From Zygnema cylindricum (lineage: Eukaryota; Streptophyta; Zygnematophyceae; Zygnematales; Zygnemataceae), in contig JBBHKE010002841.1 of the NCBI GenBank assembly GCA_037447655.1, positions 98,536 through 162,535 on the forward strand: DNA of 64,000 nt. The letters run 5' to 3'. Numbering within the stretch: position 1 is the stretch's first letter; each line of letters begins with the position of its first letter. Shown in pieces: positions 20,993 to 32,903 of the stretch. The position numbers were made by a program, and so were the translations under genes. The notes under the pieces are model-generated. The model was not told where the DNA came from. It searched no databases and saw nothing but the letters and a program-made list of their open reading frames with translations.

Positions 20993-23658
20993 CCCTTGCC
21001 CTGTTGACCTCTTTCTCTTTCTCTCTTTGTCTATCCTCTCTCTCACTCTTTTACCCCTCTCTCTCACTCTTTTCCCCCTCTCTCTCTTCCTTTCTTCCTC
21101 TCTTTCTCTGCATCTCCCTGTCGCTCCTTTCCTCCTCTCTCTCCCCCTCTCTCCCCCCCTCTCTCGATCTCTCCCTCCTCTCGCTCTCTCTCCCTCTCTC
21201 CCTCTTTTTATCTCCCTCTCCCTCTCCCCTCTCCCTCTCCCTCTCCCTCTCCCTCTCCCTCTCCCTCTCCCTCTCCCTCTCCCTCTCCCTCTCCCTCTCC
21301 CTCTCCCTCTCCCTCTCCCTCTCCCTCTCCCTCTCCCTCTTCCTCTCTCTCTCTATCCAACTCGGGTCTTTAACGCCCTGAGATTTTATCGTGTTTTATT
21401 TCGGTCACACATTTTTTCTAATTTTTTTTTTACATGGAGAGAGTGTCAAGTTGTTTCTGAAGTTCCATACTAACTGTTTATTTGTTTTTTTTTTTTTGTG
21501 TTTATTATTTTTTGTTTTTTTTTGTTTACTTGTTTTTTGTTTATTTGTTTATTTATTTGTTGTTTTTTTTTTTTTTTTTTTTTGCAGGTTTTATCTGAAA
21601 GGTTTTCTCATTATTTCAATTGTACCAGTCCTATCTTGTAAGACTCCATTTTGCCCACAATTTGTCTCACAAAATTTTGTTTTTATGTAGTTTTTTATTT
21701 TTTTTTTTAATTCTTTATTTTTTTTTTTTTTTTCCGATTTTTGTTTGACTTTAGTTCATGTACTGTATCATCGCAGTATTTGAATGGCAATAAGCAAATT
21801 AGTTTTTCAAAATTCAAAATCATTTTTTTTTCTGCCCTGTTATATAGAGGATGTGGCGGTTATTTTTTGACAAAATGAACAAACCAAAAAAAAAAACATA
21901 TTTTCTAAGTTGAATGGTACTTAGTTTAATTAATAGGGAATGTAGTTCATATACAATCATAGTACAAACATAATACGTTATTTTAGTATTTAGTATACGT
22001 GCGAATAACGTGCATTTAGTACACACTTTTAACGAGTTAAATATGCAAAATACACAGAAAGATGAAGCAATAAAACTTACATACAAAGAAGAAGTAAAAC
22101 TAAAGTAATAAAACTATGTGTGGAGTACATAAAAAGAACCGTACCTTTCTGTCCTATTTTGTACCTAAAGCGGCGTTCAATGAAGAGTAATGGAAATCTG
22201 TTTTTTTTTTTTTTCCTCGAGCCATTACTATCGTTTGACGCTCTTTCGGCCAATAACAACCTTTTTTTCAATGTCAATAACTTCAAAAAAATATAAAAAA
22301 AATGGAAACATAACACAACATGACTCTTCATCGGCCTAACTATATATGAGTTGTTTTACTTTATGTATTTAACTTTGGTTTTTATCCCTTTTTTGTGTAC
22401 ATGTTATTTAATGTATGTTTTAATATAACGTTTTAATATACGTTTTTAGATACGTTTTAATGTACTTTTTAATGTATGTTTTGATGTATGCTTTAATATA
22501 TGTTTTAATATATGTTTTTAATATATGTTATAGTATATGTTTTAGTATATGTTTTAATATATGTTCTATGATGTGTTTTAATATATGTTCTAATGTATGT
22601 TTTGATATATGTTTCAGTATATTTTTTAATCTATGTTGTAATATATGTTTTTATATATGTTTTGATGTATGTTTTTTTTAGTATGGTTGTTCCTCCTCTT
22701 TACAACGCTCGTCGAATGTTCACATTGTACAAATGGATGTTGGACGAAAAGTTGTACTTTTCAACGGTACAGATCGACGGTACCCTCGAACTCTATTGGC
22801 TTTACATGGGCCAACTCTTAGCAGGTAAATACTTTTTTTTTCTCCTTTTTGTCTTTTTTTGTTCTTTTTCTCCTTTTTGTATTTTTTGTTGTTTTTTGTC
22901 CTTCGTCTTTTTTGTGCTTTTGTCTTTTTGTCGTTTTCTTCCTCATTTGTCATAATTTTGTCCTTTTTTCTGTGCCATTCCATTTATTTGGTCTTTTTCT
23001 TCTAAAACGCTTCAGTATAGTATACTTTACTTGTGAAAATTACCCTAAGTAAATGATTTATTCAGAAATTATGACACGACTCGTTCTCTTACTGGTCAAT
23101 TTTTTTTATTTTTTTTTCCTTTCTAAACCTTACCTGAAACTTAACTCTTTTCTAAACTTAACAAAGAAAATTTAACAAAAATTTAAATGCGAAATTTGTG
23201 TGTTCAATTTTCACATTTTTTTTTTTTTATTCAACTTAATAACTAGCAAATCTTTTACATTTTCTTTTTTCACTTTGCCCTCTCTTCTTTCGAGGGATTA
23301 AAAAAAGGGTAACTTTTTTTTTTTTTGCTTTCCCTCTCCGCCTCCGACATCCTCTCCCCTCTCCCACTCCCTCTCCCTCCTTCCCACCATCCATCCCTCT
23401 CTCTCCTTCCCTCATCATCCCCTCTCCCTCTCCTTCTCCCTCCTTTTTCCAGTGTCGAACTTTTTTCTCTGGGGATACAATCTTTTCCTTTTCCTTATTC
23501 CGATTGCCGTCCCCGACTATTTAAGAGTTCATTTTGCCCGTTATCCCGATTGGCCGAGATCCCAAGTTATGACTTTGACCAATGAGGTGCAAGGAACGCT
23601 CGATTTGATTTCTAAGTTAAAATCGGAATCAGTATCCGAGGATCGGAAAGACAAATAG
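20570..23658 (+). CDS. multi-pass membrane protein resembling DUF7733 proteins (5' end not found)
   Basis: Five exons join with matching phases: 20570-20708, a 15-nt microexon 20900-20914, 21588-21637, 22682-22824 and 23453-23658, ending at TAG. The order of motifs fits plant DUF7733 membrane proteins as I remember them: GVVGLLLPLAHLLVGSFIGG, GPHLYLLMAQ, ERFSHYFN, VVPPLYNARRMFTLYKWM, QLLAVSNFFLWGYNLFLFLI, then a hydrophilic tail. At least two hydrophobic segments are plain. The function of the family is unknown to me. The first exon found starts in phase 2, so one or more upstream exons are missing; a GC-rich block near 19.3 kb may hold one. Introns are loaded with CT, T and AT repeats that extend the pyrimidine tracts. 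The last exon merges into a tandem repeat. Confidence 0.6.
20706..20870. repeat. GGGAGG purine tract
   Basis: Imperfect GGGAGGGCGGGAGG units in the intron directly after the exon at 20570-20708. It is a strong strand-asymmetry switch from pyrimidine to purine around that exon. Confidence 0.8.
20930..21355. repeat. (CT)n and (CTCCCT)n microsatellite
   Basis: A CT dinucleotide run (about 20930-20990), mixed pyrimidines, then a perfect CTCCCT array at about 21215-21345. It lies inside the intron after the microexon. Confidence 0.95.
22405..22680. repeat. AT-rich minisatellite (ATGTTTTAATAT)
   Basis: Imperfect 12- to 14-base units of ATGTTTTAATAT ending at the 3' splice site of the exon at 22682. 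Confidence 0.85.
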
Positions 23659-24175
23659 GGAAGGTGAATGTGATTGGCTATGATCCGTTATTACAGTGTT
23701 GACCAATGAGGCTTGAGGAACGGTCGGTTCCTTTTTGTAATGTTAAATCAGAATCGGTATCTGAGGATCGGAAAGACAAATAGGGAAGGTGAATGGGATA
23801 GGCTTCAATTGGCTACAATCCGATGTTATGACTTTGACCAATGAGATGCAAGGAACACTCGATTCCTTTTTGTAATTTTAAGTCGAAATTGTGTTTTGAG
23901 GATCAGAATAATAGGGGAGGTGAATGGGATTGACTCGGAGCCGGTATTATGACCAATGAGGCTTGAGGATGGCTCGATTTGATTTCTAAGTAAAACTCGG
24001 AATCGGGTTTCGAGGATTGGAAAGACAAGTAGGGAAGGTGGATGGGATTGGCACCAATTGGCCGCGATCCAATATTATAGCTTTGACCAATGAGGCTCGA
24101 GGAACTTTGGATTCAATTTCTAATTTTAAGTTGGTATAGGGTTCCGAGACTCAGAAATAGCAATGAGGGAAAGGG
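23546..24175. repeat. tandem repeat that begins inside the last coding exon
   Basis: Five units share GACCAATGAG (at 23577, 23701, 23836, 23951 and 24085; spacing 124, 135, 115 and 134), a CTCGATT block, GAGGATCGGAAAGACAA and GGGAAGGTGAATG. Unit 1 contains the C-terminal codons and stop of the membrane-protein gene. The later units carry decayed copies. Confidence 0.85.
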
Positions 24176-24179
24176 AATG

Positions 24180-24260
24180 TAGTCTGAGAGCAAGGGGGGA
24201 AGGGAGGGAGGGAGGGAGGGGAAGGGAGGGAGGGGGGAGGGGGAAGAGAGAGAGGCTTTT
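24180..24260. repeat. GGGA purine tract
   Basis: GGGAGGGAGGGA-type tract at the end of the gene-derived tandem repeat. A related pyrimidine tract (CTCCCT) lies at 24665-24716. Confidence 0.8.
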
Positions 24261-24947
24261 TTTTTTTGTAGATTCCGGTTATTTTCTGCAAAGTTTGTGT
24301 AAATTCGTAAGGATTTATGTAAAAAAATATGTTAAATAGTGGATTTTTTTGGAAACTTAGAGGTTCTGTGGTGATTGATGTCAAGACATAAATTATAAAC
24401 TAAAATTAGTGGTGATTGTATGATTTCAAGAGAGTTTTTCTTTGTTAAAGGATTATGTGATTAAAAAGATTATTTTGATGTCCTACAATTACAGTAATAT
24501 GAGCGATCAAAAGTATCTTGTGGTTTAAAACCCATTGTACCATAAAATTGCATTTGAAGGTTATGAATGTCGATCCCACCCCATATTGGCCCAGTTGGAG
24601 GAATGTGCCCAAGTTTTTTTTTTTTTTTTTTTTCCAAATGACCATGAACTCCTTTATCCTTGTGCCAGTGTCTCCCTCTCCCTCCCCCTCTCGCTCTCCC
24701 TCTCCCTCTCCCTCTACTGTCCTTGAAACCCTAATAACCCTCGAAACCTCCTCCTCTCTCAGCATACACATTTGGCAACTTGCTAACCTCTGCAAAACAA
24801 TAAAAATGTCCCCTGGCTGTTGTTGTTTTGTCCTGTAGTGGGGTAGGCTGGATCCTCAAATTGTCTTTCGAATTGTTTTTGTAGTAAGAGAGGGATAAGC
24901 CATTGTGAATGTGTGTTACGCTCGAGTCTCTCTCGGGCTCAAAAGTA

Positions 24948-25159
24948 CACCGCGTACGCTATTAGTGTTGATGTTCTTTCGTCTCTTAAAACATCTTTTC
25001 TCTGTACACGTTTGTCGGATTATGAATACGGTTGCGATTGAAAGGTAAGATTCTCAGCTTCCCATTGGCGGTCTCCGTGTGAAAATCGGACAAGTGTGTA
25101 TGGAGATAAGATGTTTAAAGATAAGAAAAAAACATTAACACTATTAGCGATACACGGTG
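24948..25159. mobile_element. short TA-flanked MITE, family G, complete
   Basis: 212 bp, with ends CACCGCGTACGCTATTAGTG and CACTATTAGCGATACACGGTG-like, TA on both sides (24946-24947 and 25160-25161). The two halves are roughly complementary throughout. Confidence 0.85.
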
Positions 25160-25807
25160 TAGTGTTGACCATGACATAGGAGATACGATTCGACCATGAC
25201 AGGTCGGTGGTAGTCTTTTAATATATGGCTCCGACGTTTTGAACACAAAACTTTTTTAGGTCTATGGTGAATGCGTGGTTCTTTCCTTATCACTATAGTC
25301 TTAATGGGTTCCTAAACATGTAAAGATTTCCATATTCTTATGCAAAATCTACTATCTTAATTGTCTTATGCATGGTTTGTCCGTTATTGTTACAGTCCAA
25401 GTGTCACAAAATACGCAAGATTTATGTATTTGTATGACTAACCTAATTAACCCTAATGTTCTTATGCATGTGTACTCGTGTTGTCACGTTGGCTTTTCAA
25501 CTCAAACTAACTGTCCACCTGTCCTTTCATGTCACTCTCCTTTTCTCTTCCCTTTGTCTTTAGTGCATTGCATTTCTCACATGAGCCCTCCTCGAAAAGA
25601 CGACCAATGCGAGCACGCAAACACAGAGATAAATCAGATGGGTGAGCTAAGTGGGGACAAGTATGGTTTCCTCATATTGAGAGGCTACCCTTTGTAAAGA
25701 AAAACTTAAAAAACTTAAAGATTATGGTCTCCTATTGGCCTTAGCATATACGCACCTGCAAGCTGTAACTCCAACAGCTAAACGTCGGCTAAGGACCGCA
25801 CTAATTG

Positions 25808-25945
25808 TAAAAAAGTACAAGCACAAGTACAAGAACAACTAGAATTACTTACATGTATAAGTACAGGTACAACTAAAAGTACAGTACTTGTACAGGTAAA
25901 AGTACAAGTACAGCTTGAAGTACTGTACTGTTGCTCCAGTACTAC
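25808..25945. repeat. GTACAA/GTACAG simple repeat
   Basis: A dense run of GTACAAGTACAG-like pentamers and hexamers on both strands. It resembles the tracts that neighbour most MITE ends, without an element in it. Confidence 0.75.
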
Positions 25946-26081
25946 ATATCCCGCTCGTAACGCGTATCGTCAACTGAAAAATGACAAAATCTATCGTATG
26001 CGATATTCTCTTGCAATACATAATGACGTACTCTACGACGCTCTATACAATACGTATCATTCACGTATATCGAAAGCACTA

Positions 26082-26298
26082 CACCGCCAATCGTTATTAG
26101 CGTGTAAGTTTTTTTAGAGTATACGAATAATTAGAGTGGTTTACGCTAATTGGGAATTTGAAAATTTTCGAAGAAATCGTCTATTCTATTTAGGAATTAG
26201 GGTTTTTTTTAAATAGTGTGGATAATTATATTTGAGAATAAAAATAAAAAAAAGCGGGACGGAATTAGCGTACACAACGCTAATAACGATTGGCGGTG
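26082..26298. mobile_element. family B MITE, internal deletion derivative
   Basis: Both ends match family B (CACCGCCAATCGTTATTAGC and GCTAATAACGATTGGCGGTG) with TA on each side. The central hairpin core is missing, leaving 217 bp. Confidence 0.85.
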
Positions 26299-26337
26299 TA
26301 CAGTACTACGGGTGAATTCTAAAAACACTTCTAAGTA

Positions 26338-26410
26338 CACCGTGAATCGCTATTAGTGTAAAGAAATTATTAGAGTAAAGAAACAAATAATGTTATCAAC
26401 TCCATCCTGA
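26338..26410. mobile_element. fragment of the 199-bp TA-flanked MITE family
   Basis: Starts CACCGTGAATCGCTATTAG and continues like 32705-32903 and 41062-41260, then loses similarity. No right end is seen. Confidence 0.5.
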
Positions 26411-26686
26411 GTTCAACGGTCTAACGCCAGCAAAAATTAACGCTGTTACGAATACACATGCCCATAAAGCCGATATGGCCCATGTTTACATAGTCAATGG
26501 CTTGAACATGTGAGAACGGGTTTGCACGATTTTCCTCTGTCTTTATTACTAAGAACAAAATCCGAGTGCGCTTTCGCTTGTCGACGCACTCACTTTCCTG
26601 TGTCGACGCCATTATCTGACGCTTTTTATGTACGCCTGTACGAAGTAACGAGCAGTTTTAGTACGAATGACACATTTCGTACACTA

Positions 26687-26960
26687 CACCGCGAATCGTA
26701 ATTAGAGTAATGAAAAAATGAGTAAAAAAAGTAAAAAAATAATTAGAGTAATTTACTCTAATTTGTGTGATATAAACTTTTCAACTATAAAGTTTACTCT
26801 AGTTTATTTAAGTACTCTATATTGGGTTATGTCGGTGATAATTATCCGCGCTGTATTTACGAACACTAAATTTTGTAGACGTACAAAAACTGTCAGTCCG
26901 TATATTCTGACGTCATTATGACGTTAGTACTATTGTCGCGCTGAATGTCAGTTACGTCGG
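26687..26960. mobile_element. family A MITE, truncated
   Basis: Left end CACCGCGAATCGTAATTAG with TA at 26685-26686, continuing as family A with the TGACGTCATTATGACGT palindrome. The right end is missing. Confidence 0.65.
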
Positions 26961-27070
26961 GACCACCGTCAAAGGATACATGTAAATAATGCGCAGTTAC
27001 ATAATTGAAAGTCAACATTTATGAACAGCTGAATTACGCTTGTAGTTCTAATGTAAACGACACTTTCCGT

Positions 27071-27355
27071 TACGTTGTTTGATTTTCGTACGAAAAAGGT
27101 ACTTTTTAACTCTAATAACGTCGCACTTTGTGGTTTTATTAGAGTCATTTTACGTTAATAAGGTGTCTTAACTCTAATAAAGTCGCGCTCAAGTGAGGAA
27201 GTTCGAAAATGAACACCTAATACATTGTTTGATTTTAATACGAAAAAGGTACTTTTGAACTCTAATAACGTCGCACTTTGTTGGTTTTATTAGAGTCACT
27301 TTACGTTAATAAGGTGTCTTAACTCTAATAAATTCGCGTTCAAGTGAGGAAGTTT
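27071..27355. repeat. 150-bp tandem duplication upstream of the glycosyltransferase copy
   Basis: Two units start at TTGTTTGATTTT (27075 and 27225; period 150). Both contain ACTCTAATAACGTCGCACTT and CAAGTGAGGAAGTT. The second unit ends where similarity to the other glycosyltransferase copy begins. Confidence 0.85.
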
Positions 27356-27360
27356 TTTTG

Positions 27361-29655
27361 CTACAAAGTTTGTTACAGAATTGGAGCTTTATTCCTTTAA
27401 CAAGAAATAATTCAAATCCTCGGAGACTTATTCTTAATTCAAACTTTAAAAAGAGGTTACTGAGCTCACCAAAAAAATGTACAAATTTTCAGAAAATCGT
27501 ACCATATTCTTTTGTGAATATGACTGCTATTGGACCTTTTACTAAGTCATTTATATTGGCAATCATCCATGAAACCAGTTCAATATGGAAAGAACAAATT
27601 TCTTTGCTGAAAAAGGTACAATTTTCTCTTTTAAAGTTTGTTTGTCTCCTTGGATTCTTCATTGGGCAAAGGAACCCTAGAAACATTCCTATTCCAAAAT
27701 TACAAAAGTCTCTCTTCAATCAAAATCTTCTAAAGGTTTCCAGAGCTTCAACTGCTTCTCATTTTTTTGAATCAAAAATCCAACTTAACTGGTCATCGTC
27801 AAGATTTGCTCTTTACGACGCCATTCGTCGAATATTTCAAACGAAAGATGAGCCCTTAACAAAAAAACCACGTCTAGTTGTTGTGATTCCTGTATATACT
27901 AACAACAAAAATGCAGTCAACAATGTTTGGAGTCTCATAAATAGCCTCCAAAAGCAAACTGTACGGCCTTATCAAGTGATCCTTGTCGACGATGCCTCTC
28001 CAATTCCATGGCTTCATCAAGAATCCACATTAAATCATGTGGAAGGTCGTCGTTTGTCCCTGGAAGAGAAAGAGAACGAGCTTCCAGTTGACTTCACTGC
28101 TATCTTCTTGGAGAAAAACGGTGGACCAGCTTTGGCACGAAATTGTGGAATTCTTGAGGCAATTCGTACCTTCAACACCCAGGTGACAATGGTGCTTAAA
28201 TGCACCTTTCTCTTTTCTGCTTTTGGTTTTTTTTTTGTTTTGTTAGAACTCCTGATTGTCAACGAGGATGAAATTATTCAATTGATTGTACAACTTTTTT
28301 GATTGTATTCACATCAGGCAACGGTTAAGATGATTGTTTACAATCTTAACAATGCCAACCAATGCTGAAAATTTTAAGAGTCGATTGTGACAGGATTTGT
28401 AAGATTTTATCATGTGTATTAGTGCAGTTTTCCATGTCATTTTCCTGCCTTCCTTTTTTAAGTATAGCTTTTTTAGTCAATTTAGGTCAATGCCATTTCA
28501 AACTATCATCACAACTTAATTCAAGTTTCGATAAAATGTAGTAAACTTGCAAATTTGACCTTTCAGAATTGAATTGGTTGTTCGACAGTTCCAGTATTGT
28601 CAATTTATTGTTTATGTAAATTTCGTTGTTAAGCTCAGAAAAGTGATGCATCAAATTATGTGAAATACAAAAAATGACAAAATATTGTTGTTTTTCCAGA
28701 ACTTGTTCCAAAAGCCTCTGTCATATCCTAAAAAAATACAAGTTTCTTCGCATTTCCTATATTAGTCAGATTTTGTTACATGAGGCATGGTTCAGGTCCA
28801 ACCAACCATTTGAGCACCCCCAAAGTTACATAATGGAATGCATCTTTACTGGAAATCAGTCTGGAATAGATTCGAATGTTTGTATTTTTCCGCTTTCGTC
28901 CTCCCCTCTCCCTCCCCGTTCCTCTTCCTCTCCCTCTCTCCTTCCCTCTCCCTCTTCCCCTCCCACTCCTTCTCTTCTCCCCCCTCTCTCTGTGTGTGTT
29001 CTCTCCGCACTTCCTTTCTCTTCCTCTCCCTTCCTCCCTCGCCCTTTGTCTTTTCTGCATCGCATATGACGTTGTACGCATATCTTCACATGTTTTGCCC
29101 TTTTCTGTATTTATTGGTGATGAAATCTTTTTATACCAGATTATTTGTTTCGTCGACTCCGATTGTGTGGTGGGAGAGAGGTGGGTGGAGGCTATGGCAA
29201 AGGCTCACGTTGCAATGGAAAATGACAAAAAAGTTGTTCCTGTCATCTTTTCTGGTAAAACCAAAGCTTTTGGAAACTCCATAATTGATAAGTTCCATGA
29301 CCATTTTGGAACTTTGAATGGAAGGATTCGAATGGGAGGAGGAAACAATCTTTTGTACGGCCATACTTGTAACCTCTCTATACGAATATGTGACAAGTTT
29401 GTTAAGGATTTGGGGGCCTTTGATGTTAATTTTCCGGACCCTTCCTTTGAAGACGTTGAATTTTGTATTAGGGCACAAAGTAAAGGATATGTGATTAAGC
29501 ATTTGCCAGAAGCTACTGTTTTGCACAAGTTTCAAAAGGGAATTTTGTCGTTATTTCAAATGTTTAAGAAATACGGGGCATCTGAGTGGTTACTTTTAGA
29601 ACGCCATCCGGGATACATGGAGGCATATGGAGCATCACATCATATACCGGCCTGA
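27361..29655 (+). CDS. family-2 glycosyltransferase-like gene, copy 1, 5' truncated
   Basis: Two exons, 27361-28182 and 29140-29655, join in phase 0 (445 codons present). GT2 (GT-A fold) hallmarks are visible: VVVIPVYTNN, a VDDAS nucleotide-binding motif, GGPALARNCGI, FVDSDC as the likely DXD metal site, a LLYGHTCNLSIR acceptor-side segment, and FPDPSFEDVEFCIR. The likely role is sugar transfer from a nucleotide sugar; donor and acceptor are unknown. The paralogue at 41384 has about 45 more N-terminal residues. Here they are replaced by a tandem repeat and no ATG opens the frame at the expected place, so the gene has lost its start or recruits an unseen exon. The C-terminal half is intact. 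The 957-nt intron contains a CT-rich tract at about 28900-29040. Confidence 0.7.
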
Positions 29656-29659
29656 GACT

Positions 29660-31500
29660 CTATGAACTTGACATTAATGTGATGAGGATTATCGACTTCA
29701 ATTGGATGAAGTTGTGGAAAATTGTCAAGAGAAAGGCGAGAACCGAGTTTAAGGATCTTTTTTAACGGTGATTAGCAAAATGAGCATCGTCTTACTGTTA
29801 ATGCTCTACTGGCTTGCCTCAATAAGCTTCGTATTTATGTATGTATATAATGCAGTATGGTTTCCATATGTGTATGGTATATTGCACCATCACAGATAAC
29901 ATTAGGAATTCGGACATAATTTTCTAAAGGTATATACTAGCTTCTTTATTACAAGCTTTTGGAGTACTAGGGGGGAAAAAACCAAATATCTCTAGTCATT
30001 TATATCCAGGGAATTATGGCTACGAAGTTAACGTTCAACATTAATTTTGGGAAATGGAAAAAAGCCTCAAAATCCATTTAGACCTATAGCAAATGGCAAG
30101 CCAAAAAGAGAGTGTTTCCATTGCACTTGTTATTTAAAAAAGATACTCATCAATATCAATTCAAGATAGTCATTGTTAACCTCGAGCATGTGCCCCATTT
30201 GTTTTAACTGCTCACTTATTCTTTTCCAATCAATTTGTGGATGTTTTGTATATGACAGTTTTTAGGGTTGGTTTTATGCAATTTTACAGTCGTTTGAAAA
30301 GCAATACGTTTTGTACGATACTAAATATTTTTTTTGCTTTTTGTCCAAGAATCTTGGCCCATCCAAAAGCAGTCGATTAATCTTTTTGTCCTTTTCTGGC
30401 TTTGAATACAAACGTTTCGTACCAAAACTGAAGGTTGTACGTTTGCAAAGAATGCTCCAGATTTAAGCTGTTGACCCTGGCAAAACACCAAAAAAATTAT
30501 GTGCCGATATTTTATTAATCACCAAGGGTCTAATTTCACTATATGATTCTAGCTTTTAAATTGATTTTTGCTAAATAGTCGTCTTAGGATTTCTCTTATC
30601 GCCACGCGTCTCCCTCTCTCTTCCCTTTCCCCTACCCTCATTTTGTAACCCTAATGTGGTGTCATCGATATGGAAATTCATATTTGGTCTTTTCATTTTG
30701 TCCTTTTTCTTTAGATGGTCTAAGCAGATCAATATTCAGTGATAGTTTTGATTTTTATGCTCATAAAGATTTGTGGGATAATGTATGATGCTTACAAATG
30801 GAGCGTTTGTTTTTTTTTATATTTTTTATGTTGGTTTTGATGTGCAAATTGTATAATTGGTTTCTGTATGGACCCCTTTTTTTTTCCATTGCGTTTTACC
30901 TTTGCTATTTGTTTGTTTTTTCATTTTAGTTTGTTATTTGTTTATACTTATGTGTGTTTTTTAATCTTTCTAATTTCCATGGCGAATCTAATCGAACCCC
31001 TCAGGAATTAAACAAATGCATGCCAATGTTATGCTTCAATTGAAACTAGAATTTACAAAGTTCTTATATGATTTTTATTTCACAATCTGGGTTTTTTGGT
31101 TCGCATCCGAAAAGATACAAATTGACCTAATAAAGGACATTAAATTTTGAAATCACATTGCACATCACCAGATAATGAAAATTGATGGTTAATTATCATC
31201 GATACACGTGCCAAAATGATAAAATAGTTGAGTTACGCGCCAATACCAATATTTTCGTCCTAATATCGGTTATATCGGCATGCTGACCCACTGATGTATC
31301 GCTGAACTGACCTGTAGTGTCTATGCATCGTTCATATCTATACGATGTCGATATTCTGTCAGCAGCTACAGTACAGTACTGTAGCACCTTTATATCATGT
31401 TCATGTATCCCTCATTTTTTTTATATTCCTCCAAACGTCGGTTAAAAACATGCATCGGCACATCGACTCTGTATATTAATCGATGCGATCCGCATTCCTA
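29660..31500. other. 3' flank of glycosyltransferase copy 1
   Basis: Similarity to the flank of copy 2 continues to about 30540, for example CATTGTTAACCTC and AGCATGTG. The remainder is AT-rich without a supportable gene. Confidence 0.45.
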
Positions 31501-31515
31501 GGTGTAGCTACAGTG

Positions 31516-31728
31516 CACCGTGAATCGCTGTTAGTGTTAATGTTTTTTTCGTCTCTTAAAACATCTTTTCTCCGTACACACGTCGGATTGTGAATCTAAC
31601 GGTTGCAATTGAAAGTTAAGGTTCTCCGCTTCCAATTGGCGGTCTCAAATTGGAAATCAGACAAGTGTGTACGTAGAAAAGATGTTTTATGTGGCGAAAA
31701 AATTATTAACACATAGCAATACACGGTG
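31516..31728. mobile_element. short MITE, family G
   Basis: 213 bp, with ends CACCGTGAATCGCTGTTAG and GCAATACACGGTG. The left flank is TG instead of TA and the right is TA at 31729-31730. It shares CTCTTAAAACATCTTTTCTC with 24948-25159. Confidence 0.8.
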
Positions 31729-31744
31729 TATTGTGCAGACAGTA

Positions 31745-31797
31745 CACCGCCAAACGCTATCAGCATATAAATTATTAAATTATAGACCTTTGGTTGC
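31745..31797. mobile_element. left end of a larger TA-flanked inverted-repeat element
   Basis: CACCGCCAAACGCTATCAGC after an ACAGTA flank. Its continuation, TTATAGACC, reappears inverted at 37841-37850 beside TATAAGGGTTTCCAGAAAGG. This implies that the 4.5-kb hAT composite was inserted into one arm of a foldback structure. Confidence 0.6.
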
Positions 31798-32139
31798 CTT
31801 CGAGGCAGAGGTCGCAAACGGTCAACCGAAACCGTGACCGACCGTTAACCGACCGCCCGCGCCGGATCCGGAACAGATTTGGTTGCCAAATTTTGAGGGT
31901 CGGGCGGTTGCGGTCGGTTGATTCACCAGAAAAAAAAAACGGTCGGTTAAGGTCGGTCAACCAAAAAAAATGAAAATTTTGTACTGTCCATACAATCCAA
32001 CATTATTGTACTTTGTACTCTTTGGTATCGTGGAAGTACGTGACATCATGATAAGCGTCGCAAATTTGACACGGTAATAACACTATTTTTTTCGCAAATC
32101 TTAGGGAACGCGACAAAGCATCGCAAATCTGACACGGTA

Positions 32140-32640
32140 CACCGCGAATTGTAATTAGAGTAAATTACTCTAATTCGGTCGCTCGAAATTTTGACTCTAT
32201 CAAATGAAATAGAGTAGATGATTCTAAATTTTTCATTATTCTATTTAAGGGAAAGTTTAATTAGCGTTTTTAATTCTAATATAGGTTCGTTTTAAATATT
32301 GTGGAGTAAGGACGACCTCCGAACGTGCAAAATTGTACTTTATTAAGTAAAAAAGTACAAATAATGATTTAATACAGGCCGTTATCATGTAACTGTGTTT
32401 TAACAAACCACGTAGTGCAAACGTCATAGTGACTATAAACTGTACGTTTTGCCAAATTCTGTACGAATACCTTATTTACAGTAGAGGATATTAGCTTGCC
32501 AAATTAGAGTACTTAAATAAATTAGAGTAAACTTCATAGTTGAAACAACTCTTTCACATAAATTAGCGTTAATTACTCTAATTTTTTTTTTTAGTTTTTG
32601 TACTCTAATTTTTTCATTACTCTAGTTACGATTCGCGATG
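32140..32640. mobile_element. TA-flanked MITE, family A copy 3
   Basis: Ends CACCGCGAATTGTAATTAG and CTAGTTACGATTCGCGATG, TA on both sides (32138-32139 and 32641-32642). It is inserted in the CACGGTA step of the satellite unit. Confidence 0.85.
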
Positions 32641-32704
32641 TAGTAACACTATTCATTTCGCAATCTTAGGGAACGCGACAAAGCGTCGCAAATCTGGCAC
32701 GGTA

Positions 32705-32903
32705 CACCGCGAATCGTTATTAGACTATAGAAATTATTAGAGTAAAGAAAAAAAATAGCGTCATTCATTCAAATTTAGTGCCAAGAGACGTGGCAGATTA
32801 TGGTCCATGTCCTTAAATAGTGTAATTTGTTCTATTTAAGGTATCAAATAAAAATTTTGGGGTGCCGATATAGAGTACATAAGGCTAATAACGATTCACG
32901 GTG
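32705..32903. mobile_element. 199-bp TA-flanked MITE, copy 1
   Basis: Ends CACCGCGAATCGTTATTAG and CTAATAACGATTCACGGTG with TA on both sides. It is the same length as and close in sequence to 41062-41260. It is inserted at the same CACGGTA step as the preceding MITE, one satellite unit later. Confidence 0.85.

Noticed and set aside
20222-21473. Frames of 130-220 codons made of Ser/Pro/Leu or Gly/Arg/Glu
   Set aside because: Translation of CT and GGGA microsatellites; open in several frames at once.
25368-25697. 109-codon frame rich in Cys, Ser and His
   Set aside because: No family resemblance, no splice-site context, and composition typical of chance open frames here.
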